Below, piece after piece: positions 51,387 through 62,550 of a stretch of DNA of 64,000 nt (the stretch's first letter is position 1; each line of letters starts with the position of its first letter). Location: positions 95,693 through 159,692 of the forward strand of contig NZ_BOQN01000052.1 in the NCBI RefSeq assembly GCF_018332695.1, given 5' to 3'. The translations under genes and the position numbers were made by a program. This stretch comes from Paractinoplanes toevensis (GTDB taxonomy: Bacteria; Actinomycetota; Actinomycetes; Mycobacteriales; Micromonosporaceae). A model generated the notes under the pieces. That model was not told the DNA's origin. It made no database searches and saw nothing but the letters and a program-made list of their open reading frames with translations.

Positions 51387-52112
51387 TTACTCGTCCTGGA
51401 ACCGGTCGGAGAGGGCGTACCGCAGCAGCACCACGTCACCGATCTGGCGCACCCCGGCCAGTCGCGCCCGGTGACCGGGGCCCCACGGGAAGTCACCGTC
51501 GCTGACGAACCGCGGCGCCCGCGAGTCACCCACGAAGAACGGGGCGACGACCAGCTGCAACTCGTCGGCGAGCCCGGCCGTCAGGAACTGGGTGTGCATG
51601 CTGCCGCCACCCTCGACCATGAGCCGGCGCACGCCCCGGGCGGCCAGGTCGGACATGACGAGAGCCAGGTCGACCGGGTCGCCCGCGTCGATGATGGTGG
51701 CGACCTCGCCGAGCCGCTCCTGGGCGGACCCGACCGCGGCGCTCGCGCAGTAGACGAGCTTGTCGACGTCGCCGAGGGCGAAGAAGCGGGCGGCCGGATC
51801 GATGGCGCAGCTGCCGGTCACCGTGACCTTCAGTGGATGTGGCGGCTCGCCACGCGTCACCCGCGCCTGCTGGCGCTCCGCCGAGCGGATCATCAGCCGC
51901 GGATCGTCCTGGCGGATCGTGTTGGAGCCGACCAGGATCGCATCACAGCCGGCCCGCACCTCGTCGACCCGGTCGAAATCGGCGTCATTGGACAGCAGGA
52001 GGCGGTCCTGCGCGGCGTCGTCGAGGTAGCCGTCGATGGACATGCCGCAGCTCAAGAGCGTGTAAGGACGATCAACCACCGATGACGCCTCCAGTCGAGC
52101 GACGATCGTCAC
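51387..52112 (-). CDS. RibD C-terminal-type reductase
   Basis: 241 aa stand-alone RibD_C/dihydrofolate-reductase-fold protein. RPYTLLSCGMSIDGYLDD, DAILVGSNTIRQDDP and RRLMVEGGGSMHTQF are the substrate- and NADPH-binding motifs. It would reduce the ribose of a GTP-derived pyrimidine. It is divergent from a GTP cyclohydrolase II gene, whose product feeds that pathway. Without a deaminase domain it depends on another enzyme for that step. GTG 52112 is the likeliest start. Confidence 0.9.
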   Translation of the reverse strand: MTIVARLEASSVVDRPYTLLSCGMSIDGYLDDAAQDRLLLSNDADFDRVDEVRAGCDAILVGSNTIRQDDPRLMIRSAERQQARVTRGEPPHPLKVTVTGSCAIDPAARFFALGDVDKLVYCASAAVGSAQERLGEVATIIDAGDPVDLALVMSDLAARGVRRLMVEGGGSMHTQFLTAGLADELQLVVAPFFVGDSRAPRFVSDGDFPWGPGHRARLAGVRQIGDVVLLRYALSDRFQDE

Positions 52113-52243
52113 CCCGGTCGAACAGTTGCGTCCAAGATAATCCGGGACACGATTACAGACACATTCGCGGTCTGTTGCGTTGTGGTCACCTCGACAGCGG
52201 GCATAGCGGATCAGCGGGGAAACAACGAGGAGGACCGATAGCG

Positions 52244-52885
52244 ATGATGAAGGCCACGGTGCGTCAGCAGGTTACCGTTCCGCTGCGCTTCACGGATGGA
52301 TACACCACCCCGGCCCGGGTGATGACCTTCGACGGGCTGGTGGACGGCAAGGAGCACATCGCCCTCGGCCTCGGTGACTGGCAGCGGGCGCTGACCAAGT
52401 CGGCGGCCGGCGGCCGGGCGCCGCTGGTGCGGCCGCACAGCGAGTGCATGACCGGCGACGTGTTCGGGTCGCTGCGCTGCGACTGCGGGCCGCAGCTGCG
52501 CGAGGCGGTGGAGCGGATCGCCGAGCAGGGCGGCTTCCTGCTGTACCTGCGTCAGGAGGGCCGCGGGATCGGGCTGTACGCCAAACTGGACGCGTACGCG
52601 CTGCAGGACTCGGGCCTGGACACCTACGAGGCGAACGTGGCGCTCGGGCACGGCGAGGACGAGCGCGACTACTCGGCGGCGGCGCAGATGCTGTTCGCCG
52701 TGGGTGCCGACCGGGTGCGGCTGCTGTCCAACAACCCGGACAAGGCGCTCCAGCTGGAGAAATGCGGCATCGAGGTGACGCAGCAGATCCCGACCGGGGT
52801 GCACATGTCACCGGCCAACGTGCGTTACCTGGCCACCAAGGCGACGCACACGTCTCACACGATCGAGCTACCCCTGGCCGAGTAG
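52244..52885 (+). CDS. ribA: GTP cyclohydrolase II
   Basis: 213 aa RibA-type enzyme opening GTP to a diaminopyrimidine. Zinc Cys residues in HSECMTGDVFGSLRCDCG, catalytic loop YLRQEGRGIGL, Tyr in DAYALQD (equivalent to E. coli Tyr105) and Arg in EDERDYS are all kept. It should therefore complete the normal reaction, unlike the Tyr-to-Met paralogue known in Streptomyces coelicolor that stops at a formylated intermediate. GAGGAGGA lies 9 nt before the ATG. No ribE/ribH nearby, so this is probably a pathway-specific copy. Confidence 0.93.
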   Translation: MMKATVRQQVTVPLRFTDGYTTPARVMTFDGLVDGKEHIALGLGDWQRALTKSAAGGRAPLVRPHSECMTGDVFGSLRCDCGPQLREAVERIAEQGGFLLYLRQEGRGIGLYAKLDAYALQDSGLDTYEANVALGHGEDERDYSAAAQMLFAVGADRVRLLSNNPDKALQLEKCGIEVTQQIPTGVHMSPANVRYLATKATHTSHTIELPLAE

Positions 52886-52918
52886 GAGACTGTCAGGCAT
52901 GTCCGGCAGGATGGGTCG

Positions 52919-54843
52919 ATGACCGACGACCCAGGGCGGTTGCTGGCGGCCCTCGACCAGGTGCCGTTCATCCTGGCCGTGTGCGAGGGCCCCGAGCTGC
53001 GGGTGCTCTCGCTCAGTGCGGCGACCCGGGCGGTCCTGCCCGGACGGCCGTTTCTGGGCGTGCCGATCCGGGACGTGATCAGCGACCTGATCGGCCAGCA
53101 GTTCGTGGACCGGTACTACGAGGTCTACCGCACCGGCGTGCCGGTGGCCGGGCAGGAGTGGCGCGCGCACCTGGACATGCCGGACGGCAGCGTCCATGAG
53201 ATGTTCGCCAATTTCACCATTTCGCCATGGTTTGCCGACGATTCGGGCAAACCGCGCGGCGTGATCGGGGTCGGCTTCGACGTCACCGAGATGGTCCGGC
53301 AGCGGCAGGCCGCCGAGCTGATCGAACGGCAGCGCTACGAGGAGAGCCGGCAGGTGATCACGGCCCTGCAGCGGGAACTGCTGCCGGCCGGGCTGCCCGT
53401 CCTGCCCGGACTCCAGGTCGCGGCCAGCTACCTGCTCGCCGACGCCGACACGGCGGCCGGCGGCGACTGGTTCGACGTGGTGGTGCAGCGGGACGGCCGG
53501 GTCGCGCTGATCGCCGGGGACGTGGTCGGGCACGGCGTCGCCGCCTCCGGCGTGATGGGGCAGCTGCGGGCGGTGCTGCGCGACCGCCTCGACGACGGGG
53601 CCGGCATCATCGAGGCGCTCACCGCGGCCGACCGCTTCGCGACCCGGTCGGCGGGCGCGCACGCGACGACGATCTGCATGGCGGTGCTCGACCCGGTCAC
53701 CGGGGAGCTGGCCTACTGCACGGCGGGCCATCCGGCCCCCCTGGTGGTTTCGCCAGGCGGTCAGACCCGCTATTTGCGGGGTACGGGCGGGAAGCCCCTC
53801 GCCACCGCCGGATCCTTCCCGATCGGCGTGGACCGGCTGGAGCCCGGTGAGCTGCTCCTGCTCTACACCGACGGGATCCTCGAGCGGCCCGGCCGCGACC
53901 ACCCGTCCGGCGCCGCCGAGCTGGCCCGGGTCGCCGCCGACAGTGCCGCCGGGCGGGCGCTGCGGGATCCGTCGGCGACGCCGGCCGAGCGGGTCTGCAC
54001 CCAGACCGTCGAACTCCTCGTTCGGGCCACCGGCCACCAGGACGACATCACCCTGCTGGCCGCGCAGCGGGTGCCGCAGCCACCGGCCCTCGTCCTCGGG
54101 CTGCCGGCCGCACCGGCGGTGCTGCGATCCTGCCGGGAGGAGGTCGACGCCTGGCTGACCGGACTGGGGGCGGCGGCTGCCGACACGTTCGTCATCCAGC
54201 ACGCGCTCGGCGAACTCCTGACCAATGCGATCGAGCACGCTTCCCCGGCGTACACATCAATGGTTGAGGTTCGGGGTCGGCTCGGCGCAGCCGGGCAGGT
54301 GGAGATCTCGGTGCGCGACCATGGCGCCTGGCGCGAGCCGACGGCCCAGCCGAACCGGGGCCGCGGGCTCGCGATGGCAGCGCAGCTGGTGGAGAGCGTG
54401 CAGGTGGAGCCGTCGGCGCAGGGGACGATCGCCCGGCTGCGGCACACCCTGGTGCGGCCGGCCCGGCTGCTCGACCCGGTCGCGGCGGTCGTCTCCGAAA
54501 CCAGGCCGACTGCTTTTCGCATCGTGGAGGAACCGGGCGGGGACGAGACGCGGGTCCGGATCTCCGGCGACATCGACACGGTGACCGCCGAACAGGTGCG
54601 CACCGAGCTGCTGCGGCGCAGCCGGGGAGGAAACGTGCCGATGCGGGTGGATCTGTCCGGCGTCACCCATCTGTCCAGCGCGGGCGTGTCGGCGCTGCAC
54701 CACGTGGCCGCCCAGCACGCCGAGCAGAAGGCCGCGCTCGACCTGCACGCCGCCGACGGCACCCCCGTACGGGTGATTATCGACCTCGTCGGGTTATCCA
54801 CAGGCCTCGGCAAAATGTCGGCCGGTCCCTCTACCATCGCGGG

Positions 54844-54847
<4 letters not shown>
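52919..54847 (+). CDS. PAS-PP2C(SpoIIE)-HATPase-STAS fusion regulator
   Basis: 642 aa soluble protein combining the partner-switching modules. PAS-like sensor (about 8-130); SpoIIE PP2C domain (about 175-385: GGDWFDVVV, VGHGVAAS, LLYTDGILE, HQDDITLLA); an RsbW-like HATPase (about 395-520: ALGELLTNAIEHA, GRGLAMAAQLV); and a C-terminal STAS domain (about 535-635) with the phospho-acceptor Ser in HLSSAGVSAL. It likely controls a sigma factor or anti-sigma network. CAGGAT lies 6 nt before the ATG, so the mRNA is probably leaderless. Its stop overlaps the recQ GTG. Confidence 0.9.
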
Positions 54848-56991
<2,144 letters not shown>

Positions 56992-57001
56992 GCCTGGGAT
57001 C

Positions 57002-57045
57002 GGGCGGCACGCTCCGGACGCAGACCGATCGGTGCTGCGCCGCCC
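57002..57045 (+). terminator. Hairpin after recQ
   Basis: GGGCGGC (57002-57008) and GCCGCCC (57039-57045) pair over 7 bp, with additional internal symmetry (ACCGATCGGT) in the loop. It sits 10 nt after the recQ stop. Confidence 0.5.
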
Positions 57046-57077
57046 GCCGGGCCGAGAATCTTTCGGGTGACGGTCGG

Positions 57078-57251
57078 TCAGATCAGAGTGGCCGGCTGGC
57101 AGAGGACCTCGCCGCTCTCCCGATCACGACACAGGTACTCCCCGCCGGCGTGCACCCAGCCCCACAGGTCGTCGAGGACGAGCTGCTCGGAACAGTGCAG
57201 GCAACGCGGCGTGGACTGCTGACCGGTTGATGCATCCGCCAGATCCTGCAC
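57078..57251 (-). CDS. Small Cys-rich (zinc-ribbon-like) protein
   Basis: 57 aa. The reading frame encodes CLHCSEQLVLDDL, WGWVHAGGEYLC and GEVLCQP: a C-x2-C pair, a Trp/His core and two further Cys, resembling short actinobacterial zinc-ribbon proteins. The GTG start at 57251 has GGGGAGG about 8 nt upstream. It is convergent with recQ. A longer overlapping frame on the same strand looks like a shadow. Function unknown. Confidence 0.65.
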   Translation of the reverse strand: MQDLADASTGQQSTPRCLHCSEQLVLDDLWGWVHAGGEYLCRDRESGEVLCQPATLI

Positions 57252-57476
57252 CTTGAGCGCCTCCCCGTGGTTTCGTGCGGCGGACCGTTCATGGTCACCC
57301 GCAACGTCAGACGCTTAGAGATACCGGCGGCGTCACCGCCCCGCCAACCGCTGAATGAACAAATTTTTCGGTCCATGTTGACCATCAACGTGGAAGAACA
57401 AGCCGCGCCGTCAATGTGGATGGCCCGGCTGAGCACCGAGCCGACCGGGGTTGCCCGGCCTCGGTAGCGTGTCCGC

Positions 57477-58043
57477 GTGAGCAGAACCCGCACCTGGTGG
57501 CCGATCGGCCTCTCCCTGGTGGCGGCGGTCGCGCTGCTCTACGCGGTTGTTCTCCCGGGTGGCTACCTGACCTGGTTGCGGGTGGCCATGGTGCTGTGGG
57601 CGGTGGCCGCAGTGGGCTGGGTGGTGTCGCTGGCCGGCCGCTCCTGGATGCTCCGGTCGGTCCTGCCGGTGGTGTCCGTCGTGACGATGGTGGTGGCCTG
57701 CTCGGGCATGGTCGGCCGGGTGCTGTTTCCCCTGCATCGTTCGGGTCTGGAGCGGCTGGCGACGGCCCCTCTCGGCGGAAGCTACGGCCTCTACCGTTTC
57801 TCGGCCGTGTGGAGCCATGACGGCTGCGTGGCGTATGTGACCGAGGACAGCGGCATGTCGTACTTCTCCGGCCTGCTGCGATGCACGCCCGGCGTGCGGC
57901 CGTCCCCCCGCCTGGGCGACACCGCCGGCGACGCCGTGTTCGACCCGCTCGGCGACGACTGGTACGCCTTCAGCGTCCCGCGTTCCGGCTCGCAGATCTG
58001 GGGCTTCAACCCGTTCACCGTCCGAGCCACCACCCAGGTCTGA
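57477..58043 (+). CDS. Membrane-anchored protein, unknown
   Basis: 188 aa with three TM helices (about 9-27, 33-52, 60-78) and an extracytoplasmic C-terminal domain of about 105 residues containing two Cys (DGCVAYV, LLRCTPG). No family recognised. TAGCGT (57465-57470) lies 6 nt before the GTG and no ribosome site is seen, so the mRNA is probably leaderless. Confidence 0.78.
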   Translation: MSRTRTWWPIGLSLVAAVALLYAVVLPGGYLTWLRVAMVLWAVAAVGWVVSLAGRSWMLRSVLPVVSVVTMVVACSGMVGRVLFPLHRSGLERLATAPLGGSYGLYRFSAVWSHDGCVAYVTEDSGMSYFSGLLRCTPGVRPSPRLGDTAGDAVFDPLGDDWYAFSVPRSGSQIWGFNPFTVRATTQV

Positions 58044-58082
58044 CGGGGCCGCTTCCTTGACCCACTCCGGTGGGGTGCAGGC

Positions 58083-58163
58083 GTGATCCACGTCATCTTC
58101 GGCATCGGCGTGGTCGGACCGGCCACCATGGCCCTGACCGCGATGCTTGCCGGTCACCGGTGA
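58083..58163 (+). CDS. Possible 26-aa hydrophobic membrane peptide
   Basis: GTG-initiated frame encoding a single hydrophobic helix (MIHVIFGIGVVGPATMALTA then MLAGHR), with GGGGTGCAGG upstream. It lies in the 160-nt gap before the PhoX-like gene. The length and composition fit a small membrane protein, but chance cannot be excluded at this size. Confidence 0.3.
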   Translation: MIHVIFGIGVVGPATMALTAMLAGHR

Positions 58164-58202
58164 AGGGTTGACTGTTCACCTCACGGGTCGAGCCTGGCGT
58201 TC

Positions 58203-59588
58203 ATGACTTTGAAAAGGCGTGACGTCCTCGCCGCCGGCGGCCTCGGGCTGGTCGGCGGCGCCCTCGGCAGTGGTGTGCTGCCGGTACCGGCCGGCGCGGT
58301 GGGCCGTCCGATCAGCGACGGTTACGGCCCGTTGAAACCGGCCGGCAAGGAGCTGGCCCTGCCGGCCGGCTTCCACTACCGGACCTTCGGGGCGGCCGGC
58401 ACCCGGATGAGCGACGGCCTGCCCACCCCGGGCTGCCACGACGGGCAGGGGATCTTCCCGGTCGGGCACGGGCGGGTGCGGATCATCCGCAACCACGAGG
58501 TCGATTCCGACACCCCCGGCACCCGGCCCAAGGCCATCGGCCGGACCGACGCGTACGACCGGGCCGGGCCGGCCGGCTGCACGTCGTCGCTCTACGACCT
58601 CGGCTCGGGGCGGCTGCTGGAGAGCTTCCTGGTCCTCAACGGCACGCTCAGCAACTGCAGCGGCGCGGCCACCCCGTGGGGTTCGTGGCTGTCCTGCGAG
58701 GAGACCACCGAGGGCGTCGGCGCCGGCTTCGAGAAACCGCACGGGTACGTCTTCGAGATCCCGTCCGCGGCGCGCGGCCCGGTCCGGCCGGTCCCGCTGA
58801 AGGCGATGGGCCGCTTCGAACACGAGACCGCCCCGGTCGACCCGCGGACCGGCGTCGTCTACATGACCGAGGACAACGGCGACCCGGGCGACGGGTTCTA
58901 CCGGTTCGTGCCACGCCGCCCCGGGCAGCTCGCGGCGGGCGGCAGGCTGCAGATGCTCGCGATCACCGGCGAAAAGGAGTACGACACGGCGACCGGTCAG
59001 CGGGTCGGCGAGGTGCTCGACGCGCACTGGGTCGACATCGACGAGCCCGACCCGTCCGACGCCGAGGACAACCCCGGTTCGGTCTACTCGCAGGGCCGCG
59101 CTAAGGGCGGCTGCCGGTTCCTCGGCCTGGAGGGTTCGGCCTGGGCGGACGGCGGCGTCACGTTCGTGGCCAGCGAGGCCGGCGACGGGGAGAACGGCCA
59201 GGTCTGGCGGTACATGCCGACCGGTCACGACACCGGCAAGCTGCAGCTGCTGTTCGAGTCGCCGGGGCCGAAGACGCTCAACCAGCCCGACACCGTGGCC
59301 GTCTCCCCCAGCGGCGCGATCCTGCTGGCCGAGGACGGCGACGGCGAGGACGCCGACGGTGGCGACAACTGGCTGCGCATCCTCACCGCGCAGGGCACGA
59401 TCGCCAACCTGGCCAGGGTGATCGTCCCGCTCGACCTGCACTTCTGGAACCCGGAGGACTTCCCCGAGCCCGGTCCGACCGGCGCCAGCGAACTGTCCGG
59501 GGCCGCCTTCACCCCGGACGGGGAACACCTTTTCATCAACGTGCAGTACCCGGGCGTGACCTGCGTGATCACCGGCCCGTGGCGTTAG
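58203..59588 (+). CDS. PhoX-family (DUF839) exported phosphatase-like protein
   Basis: 461 aa. Tat signal LKRRDVLAAGGLGLVGG with cleavage near residue 33. The body shows the PhoX pattern: RIIRNHEVDSDTPG, CSGAATPWGSWLSCEETTEG (conserved Cys and Glu of the metal site), GRFEHETAPVDPRTGVVYMTEDNGD, LNQPDTVAVSPSGAILLAEDG and LSGAAFTPDGEHLFIN. Probably a Ca/Fe-dependent alkaline phosphatase released by the Tat route. A single GTTCACC (58174-58180) upstream resembles one PHO-box unit, but the usual 11-nt repeat is missing. Confidence 0.88.
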   Translation: MTLKRRDVLAAGGLGLVGGALGSGVLPVPAGAVGRPISDGYGPLKPAGKELALPAGFHYRTFGAAGTRMSDGLPTPGCHDGQGIFPVGHGRVRIIRNHEVDSDTPGTRPKAIGRTDAYDRAGPAGCTSSLYDLGSGRLLESFLVLNGTLSNCSGAATPWGSWLSCEETTEGVGAGFEKPHGYVFEIPSAARGPVRPVPLKAMGRFEHETAPVDPRTGVVYMTEDNGDPGDGFYRFVPRRPGQLAAGGRLQMLAITGEKEYDTATGQRVGEVLDAHWVDIDEPDPSDAEDNPGSVYSQGRAKGGCRFLGLEGSAWADGGVTFVASEAGDGENGQVWRYMPTGHDTGKLQLLFESPGPKTLNQPDTVAVSPSGAILLAEDGDGEDADGGDNWLRILTAQGTIANLARVIVPLDLHFWNPEDFPEPGPTGASELSGAAFTPDGEHLFINVQYPGVTCVITGPWR

Positions 59589-59598
59589 GGTTGTGATC

Positions 59599-60378
59599 AT
59601 GACTTCGAGGCCTGTCCGGATCGGTGTGCAGATTCAGCCCCAGCACGCCGACTACGCGTCCATCCGTCGTGCCGCCGCCGAGGCGGAGGAGATCGGCGCG
59701 GACATCCTGTTCAACTGGGACCACTTCTACCCGCTCTACGGCGAACCCGACGGCCTGCACTTCGAGTGCTGGACGATGCTCGCCGCGTGGGCCGAGCAGA
59801 CCTCCCGCGCCGAGATCGGTGCGCTGGTGACCTGCAACAGCTACCGCAATCCGGAGCTGCTCGCCGACATGGCCCGCACCGTCGACCACATCGGCGACGG
59901 GCGGCTCATCCTCGGCATCGGCTCGGGCTGGTTCGAAAAGGACTACGACGAGTACGGGTACGAGTTCGGCACCGCGGGCGGCCGTCTCGACGACCTGGCC
60001 GATGCCCTGCCGCGGATCGAGTCGCGCCTGTCCAAGCTGAACCCGGCGCCGACCCGGAAGATCCCGGTGCTGATCGGCGGGGGCGGCGAGAAGAAGACGC
60101 TGCGCCTGGTGGCCAAGCATGCCGACATCTGGCACAGCTTCGGCGACGTCGAGACGGTCGAGCGCAAGACCGGCATCCTGCGCGAGCACTGCGCGACGGT
60201 GGGCCGCGACCCGGGCGAGATCGAGATCTCGTCCGGCGTACGGGGCAAACCGGCCGACTCCGGACCGGCCCTGCTCGATCTGGGCGTCACCATGTTCACG
60301 GTCGGCACCGGCGGCCCCGACTACGACTTCACCGAGCTGCGCGACTGGGTCGCCTGGCGCGACGAGGTCAACGGCTAG
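59599..60378 (+). CDS. LLM-class F420-dependent oxidoreductase
   Basis: 259 aa luciferase-like TIM-barrel enzyme. VRIGVQIQPQHADY starts the barrel; ADILFNWDHFYPLYG, EIGALVTCNSYRNPELLADM, GRLILGIGSGWFEKDYDEYG and IPVLIGGGGEKKTLRLVAKH are hallmark F420-LLM segments. Substrate unknown. ATG 59599 is chosen over GTG 59593 because TAGGGT (59586-59591, overlapping the previous stop codon TAG) lies 7 nt upstream, a leaderless arrangement. Confidence 0.92.
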   Translation: MTSRPVRIGVQIQPQHADYASIRRAAAEAEEIGADILFNWDHFYPLYGEPDGLHFECWTMLAAWAEQTSRAEIGALVTCNSYRNPELLADMARTVDHIGDGRLILGIGSGWFEKDYDEYGYEFGTAGGRLDDLADALPRIESRLSKLNPAPTRKIPVLIGGGGEKKTLRLVAKHADIWHSFGDVETVERKTGILREHCATVGRDPGEIEISSGVRGKPADSGPALLDLGVTMFTVGTGGPDYDFTELRDWVAWRDEVNG

Positions 60379-60408
60379 ACCGCCTTACCGGCGGCGGGGA
60401 ATCGAGAC

Positions 60409-61224
60409 GTGGAAGACTATGATCGCGTCGTGGACGAACTCGACACGACGGTGGCGCACCCGGCCCGGCGATACAACTACTGGCTGGGCGGCAAGGACAA
60501 CTTCGCCGCTGACCGGGAGTCCGGCGATCAGCTCGAGAAGCACTTCCCGAAGGTACGAGCCGGTGCCCTGGCCAACCGGGCGCTGTTGCAGCGGGCCACC
60601 CGATTCCTCGCCGCCGAGGCCGGCATCCGCCAGTTCCTCGACATCGGCACCGGCCTGCCCACGGCCGACAACACGCACGAGGTCGCCCAATCGGTCGCAC
60701 CTGACAGCCGCATCGTCTACGTCGACAACGACCCGATGGTCATGGTGCACGCGCGGGCCCTGCTGACCAGCAGCCCGGAGGGTCGCACGGCGTACATCGA
60801 GGCCGACCTCAACGACCCGGCCAAGATCCTGGCCGACCCGGTAGTCGGCGCGACCCTCGACCTGTCGCAGCCGGTCGGCCTGATGCTGATCGCCGTGCTG
60901 CACTTCATCCACGGGGACGGCGCGGCCAAGCCGATCGTGCGCGAGCTGCTGGAAGCGCTGCCGTCCGGCAGCTTCCTGGTCGCCACCCACGCCACCTCCG
61001 ACTTCGGCACGCCCGAGCAGCAGGCGCTCTACCGGCAGCTGATCGAGGAGGGCAAGTCCGACGTGTGGACCCGCCCGAAGGACGAGTTCGCCGAGCTCTT
61101 CGACGGCCTGGAGCTGGTCGAGCCGGGCGTGGTCCCGGCCAGCGAGTGGCGGCCGGAGCCGGGGGCCACCATCCCCCAGCGCTCCGACATCAACGTGTGG
61201 ACGGCGACCGGCCGCAAGCCGTAG
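60409..61224 (+). CDS. SAM-dependent methyltransferase, PF04672 (DUF574) type
   Basis: 271 aa. The diagnostic N-terminus HPARRYNYWLGGKDNFAADR is followed by FLDIGTGLPTADNTHEVA (SAM motif I), RIVYVDNDPMVMVHARALL and VGLMLIAVLHFI. These proteins are numerous in actinomycetes and mostly uncharacterised. GTG 60409 or the in-frame GTG at 60430 could start it. It lies 30 nt after the LLM oxidoreductase and may be co-transcribed. Confidence 0.93.
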   Translation: MEDYDRVVDELDTTVAHPARRYNYWLGGKDNFAADRESGDQLEKHFPKVRAGALANRALLQRATRFLAAEAGIRQFLDIGTGLPTADNTHEVAQSVAPDSRIVYVDNDPMVMVHARALLTSSPEGRTAYIEADLNDPAKILADPVVGATLDLSQPVGLMLIAVLHFIHGDGAAKPIVRELLEALPSGSFLVATHATSDFGTPEQQALYRQLIEEGKSDVWTRPKDEFAELFDGLELVEPGVVPASEWRPEPGATIPQRSDINVWTATGRKP

Positions 61225-61253
61225 CAAAATGCTGACATGTCCCTAAAAGACAG

Positions 61254-61285
61254 TTGACAGTCTCTCAAACATCCCGCCCTAGGGT
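61254..61285 (+). promoter_or_regulatory. Possible promoter of the secreted subtilase
   Basis: A perfect -35 TTGACA (61254-61259) is followed 20 nt later by TAGGGT (61280-61285). The spacer is longer than the usual 16-18, so an activator or a different -10 may be used. The leader to the ATG at 61326 contains a strong GGAGGAAAG. Confidence 0.45.
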
Positions 61286-61325
61286 CATTCGCAGGCATCA
61301 ATGAATGACCCTTCGGAGGAAAGTA

Positions 61326-62498
61326 ATGCGCTCTCACCTCGCCGCCGCGGTTGCCGCCGGTGCGGCCCTCGCCCTCACCGTCTCGGCGCCAGGGTTCGCG
61401 GCCGCCCCGACATCCGCCGTCCTGAACGCCGGCAGCCCCGACGCGATCGCCGGCAGCTACCTGGTCACCCTCAAGGCCGGCGCGACCGCCGACGCCGGCC
61501 GGCTCAGCCACCGGTATGGCGGCAACGTCACCCGCGTCTTCGGCCACGCCGTCGACGGGTACGCCGCCCGGCTCACGTCCCGGCAGGCCGCCCGACTGGC
61601 CGCCGACCCGTCGGTGGCGACGGTGGAGGCCGACCAGGTCGTCCGGATCACTGACACCCAGAGCTCGGCGCCGTGGGGCCTGGACCGCTCCGACCAGCGC
61701 AACCTGCCACTGAGCACCACCTACACGTACGGGCCGAGCAGCGGCGTCACCGTCTACGTGGTGGACACCGGCATCACCGTGACCCACACCGACTTCGGCG
61801 GGCGGGCAAGCTACGGGTACGACGCGGTGGACGGCGACAACGTGGCCCAGGACGGCAACGGGCACGGCACGTTCGTGGCCGGGGTCGCGGTCGGCACGAG
61901 GTACGGCATCGCGAAGAGCGCCAACGTCGTCGGCGTGCGGGTCCTCGACAACAACGGCTCGGGCACCACCGCCGGGGTGATCGCCGGCATCGACTGGGTC
62001 ACCGCCAACGCGCGGGCCGGCTACTCGGTCGCCAACCTCAGCCTGGGCGGCGGCACCAGCAGCACCCTGGACGCCGCGGTCCGCCGGTCGATCACGGCCG
62101 GCATTCCGTACGCGGTCGCGGCCGGCAACTCCGGCGTCAACGCGAGCAACAGCTCCCCCGCCCGGGTGACCGAGGCGCTGACGGTAGGCGCGACCAGCAA
62201 CACCGACGCCAAGGCCTCCTGGTCGAACTACGGCTCGGTGCTAGACCTGTTCGCCCCCGGCGTCTCGATCACCTCGGATTGGCGGACCAGCAACACCGCG
62301 ATCTACACCGGCAGCGGCACATCGTTCTCGTCCCCACACGTGGCCGGCGCGGCCGCCCTGTACCTGGCCGCCCACCCCGGCGCGCCGGTGACCACGGTGA
62401 ACGCGGCCATCGTCAACGCCGCCACCACCGGCGTGGTGACCAGCCCCGGCAGCGGCTCCCCGAACCGCCTTCTCTACACCGCGACCCTGTCCAGCTGA
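61326..62498 (+). CDS. Secreted subtilisin-like serine protease (S8, proteinase-K-type)
   Basis: 390 aa. Signal peptide (about 1-27), an I9 inhibitor propeptide (about 40-112: SYLVTLKAGATADAG, VEADQVVRI), then the catalytic domain: Asp in VYVVDTGITVTHTDF, His in DGNGHGTFVAGVA, oxyanion Asn in AVAAGNSGVN and Ser in GTSFSSPHVAGAAAL. No C-terminal binding domain, so a minimal secreted endopeptidase. ATG 61326 follows GGAGGAAAG. A 9-bp hairpin follows. Confidence 0.96.
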   Translation: MRSHLAAAVAAGAALALTVSAPGFAAAPTSAVLNAGSPDAIAGSYLVTLKAGATADAGRLSHRYGGNVTRVFGHAVDGYAARLTSRQAARLAADPSVATVEADQVVRITDTQSSAPWGLDRSDQRNLPLSTTYTYGPSSGVTVYVVDTGITVTHTDFGGRASYGYDAVDGDNVAQDGNGHGTFVAGVAVGTRYGIAKSANVVGVRVLDNNGSGTTAGVIAGIDWVTANARAGYSVANLSLGGGTSSTLDAAVRRSITAGIPYAVAAGNSGVNASNSSPARVTEALTVGATSNTDAKASWSNYGSVLDLFAPGVSITSDWRTSNTAIYTGSGTSFSSPHVAGAAALYLAAHPGAPVTTVNAAIVNAATTGVVTSPGSGSPNRLLYTATLSS

Positions 62499-62521
62499 CC
62501 GACCGCGAGCCACCTGAGAGA

Positions 62522-62550
62522 GATGCCCGGTCCCCGAGCGGCCGGGCATC
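62522..62550 (+). terminator. Hairpin after the subtilase gene
   Basis: GATGCCCGG (62522-62530) and CCGGGCATC (62542-62550) form a perfect 9-bp stem with an 11-nt loop, 23 nt after the stop codon. Confidence 0.75.

Noticed and set aside
57083..57493. 136-codon minus-strand frame
   Set aside because: Ser/Arg/Cys-rich and overlapped by a shorter frame with a ribosome site and CxxC motif that looks far more protein-like.
58167..58180. PHO box before the PhoX-like gene
   Set aside because: One GTTCACC plus a GTTGACT 7 nt apart; the required 11-nt direct-repeat spacing is missing, so it is mentioned only as weak evidence.
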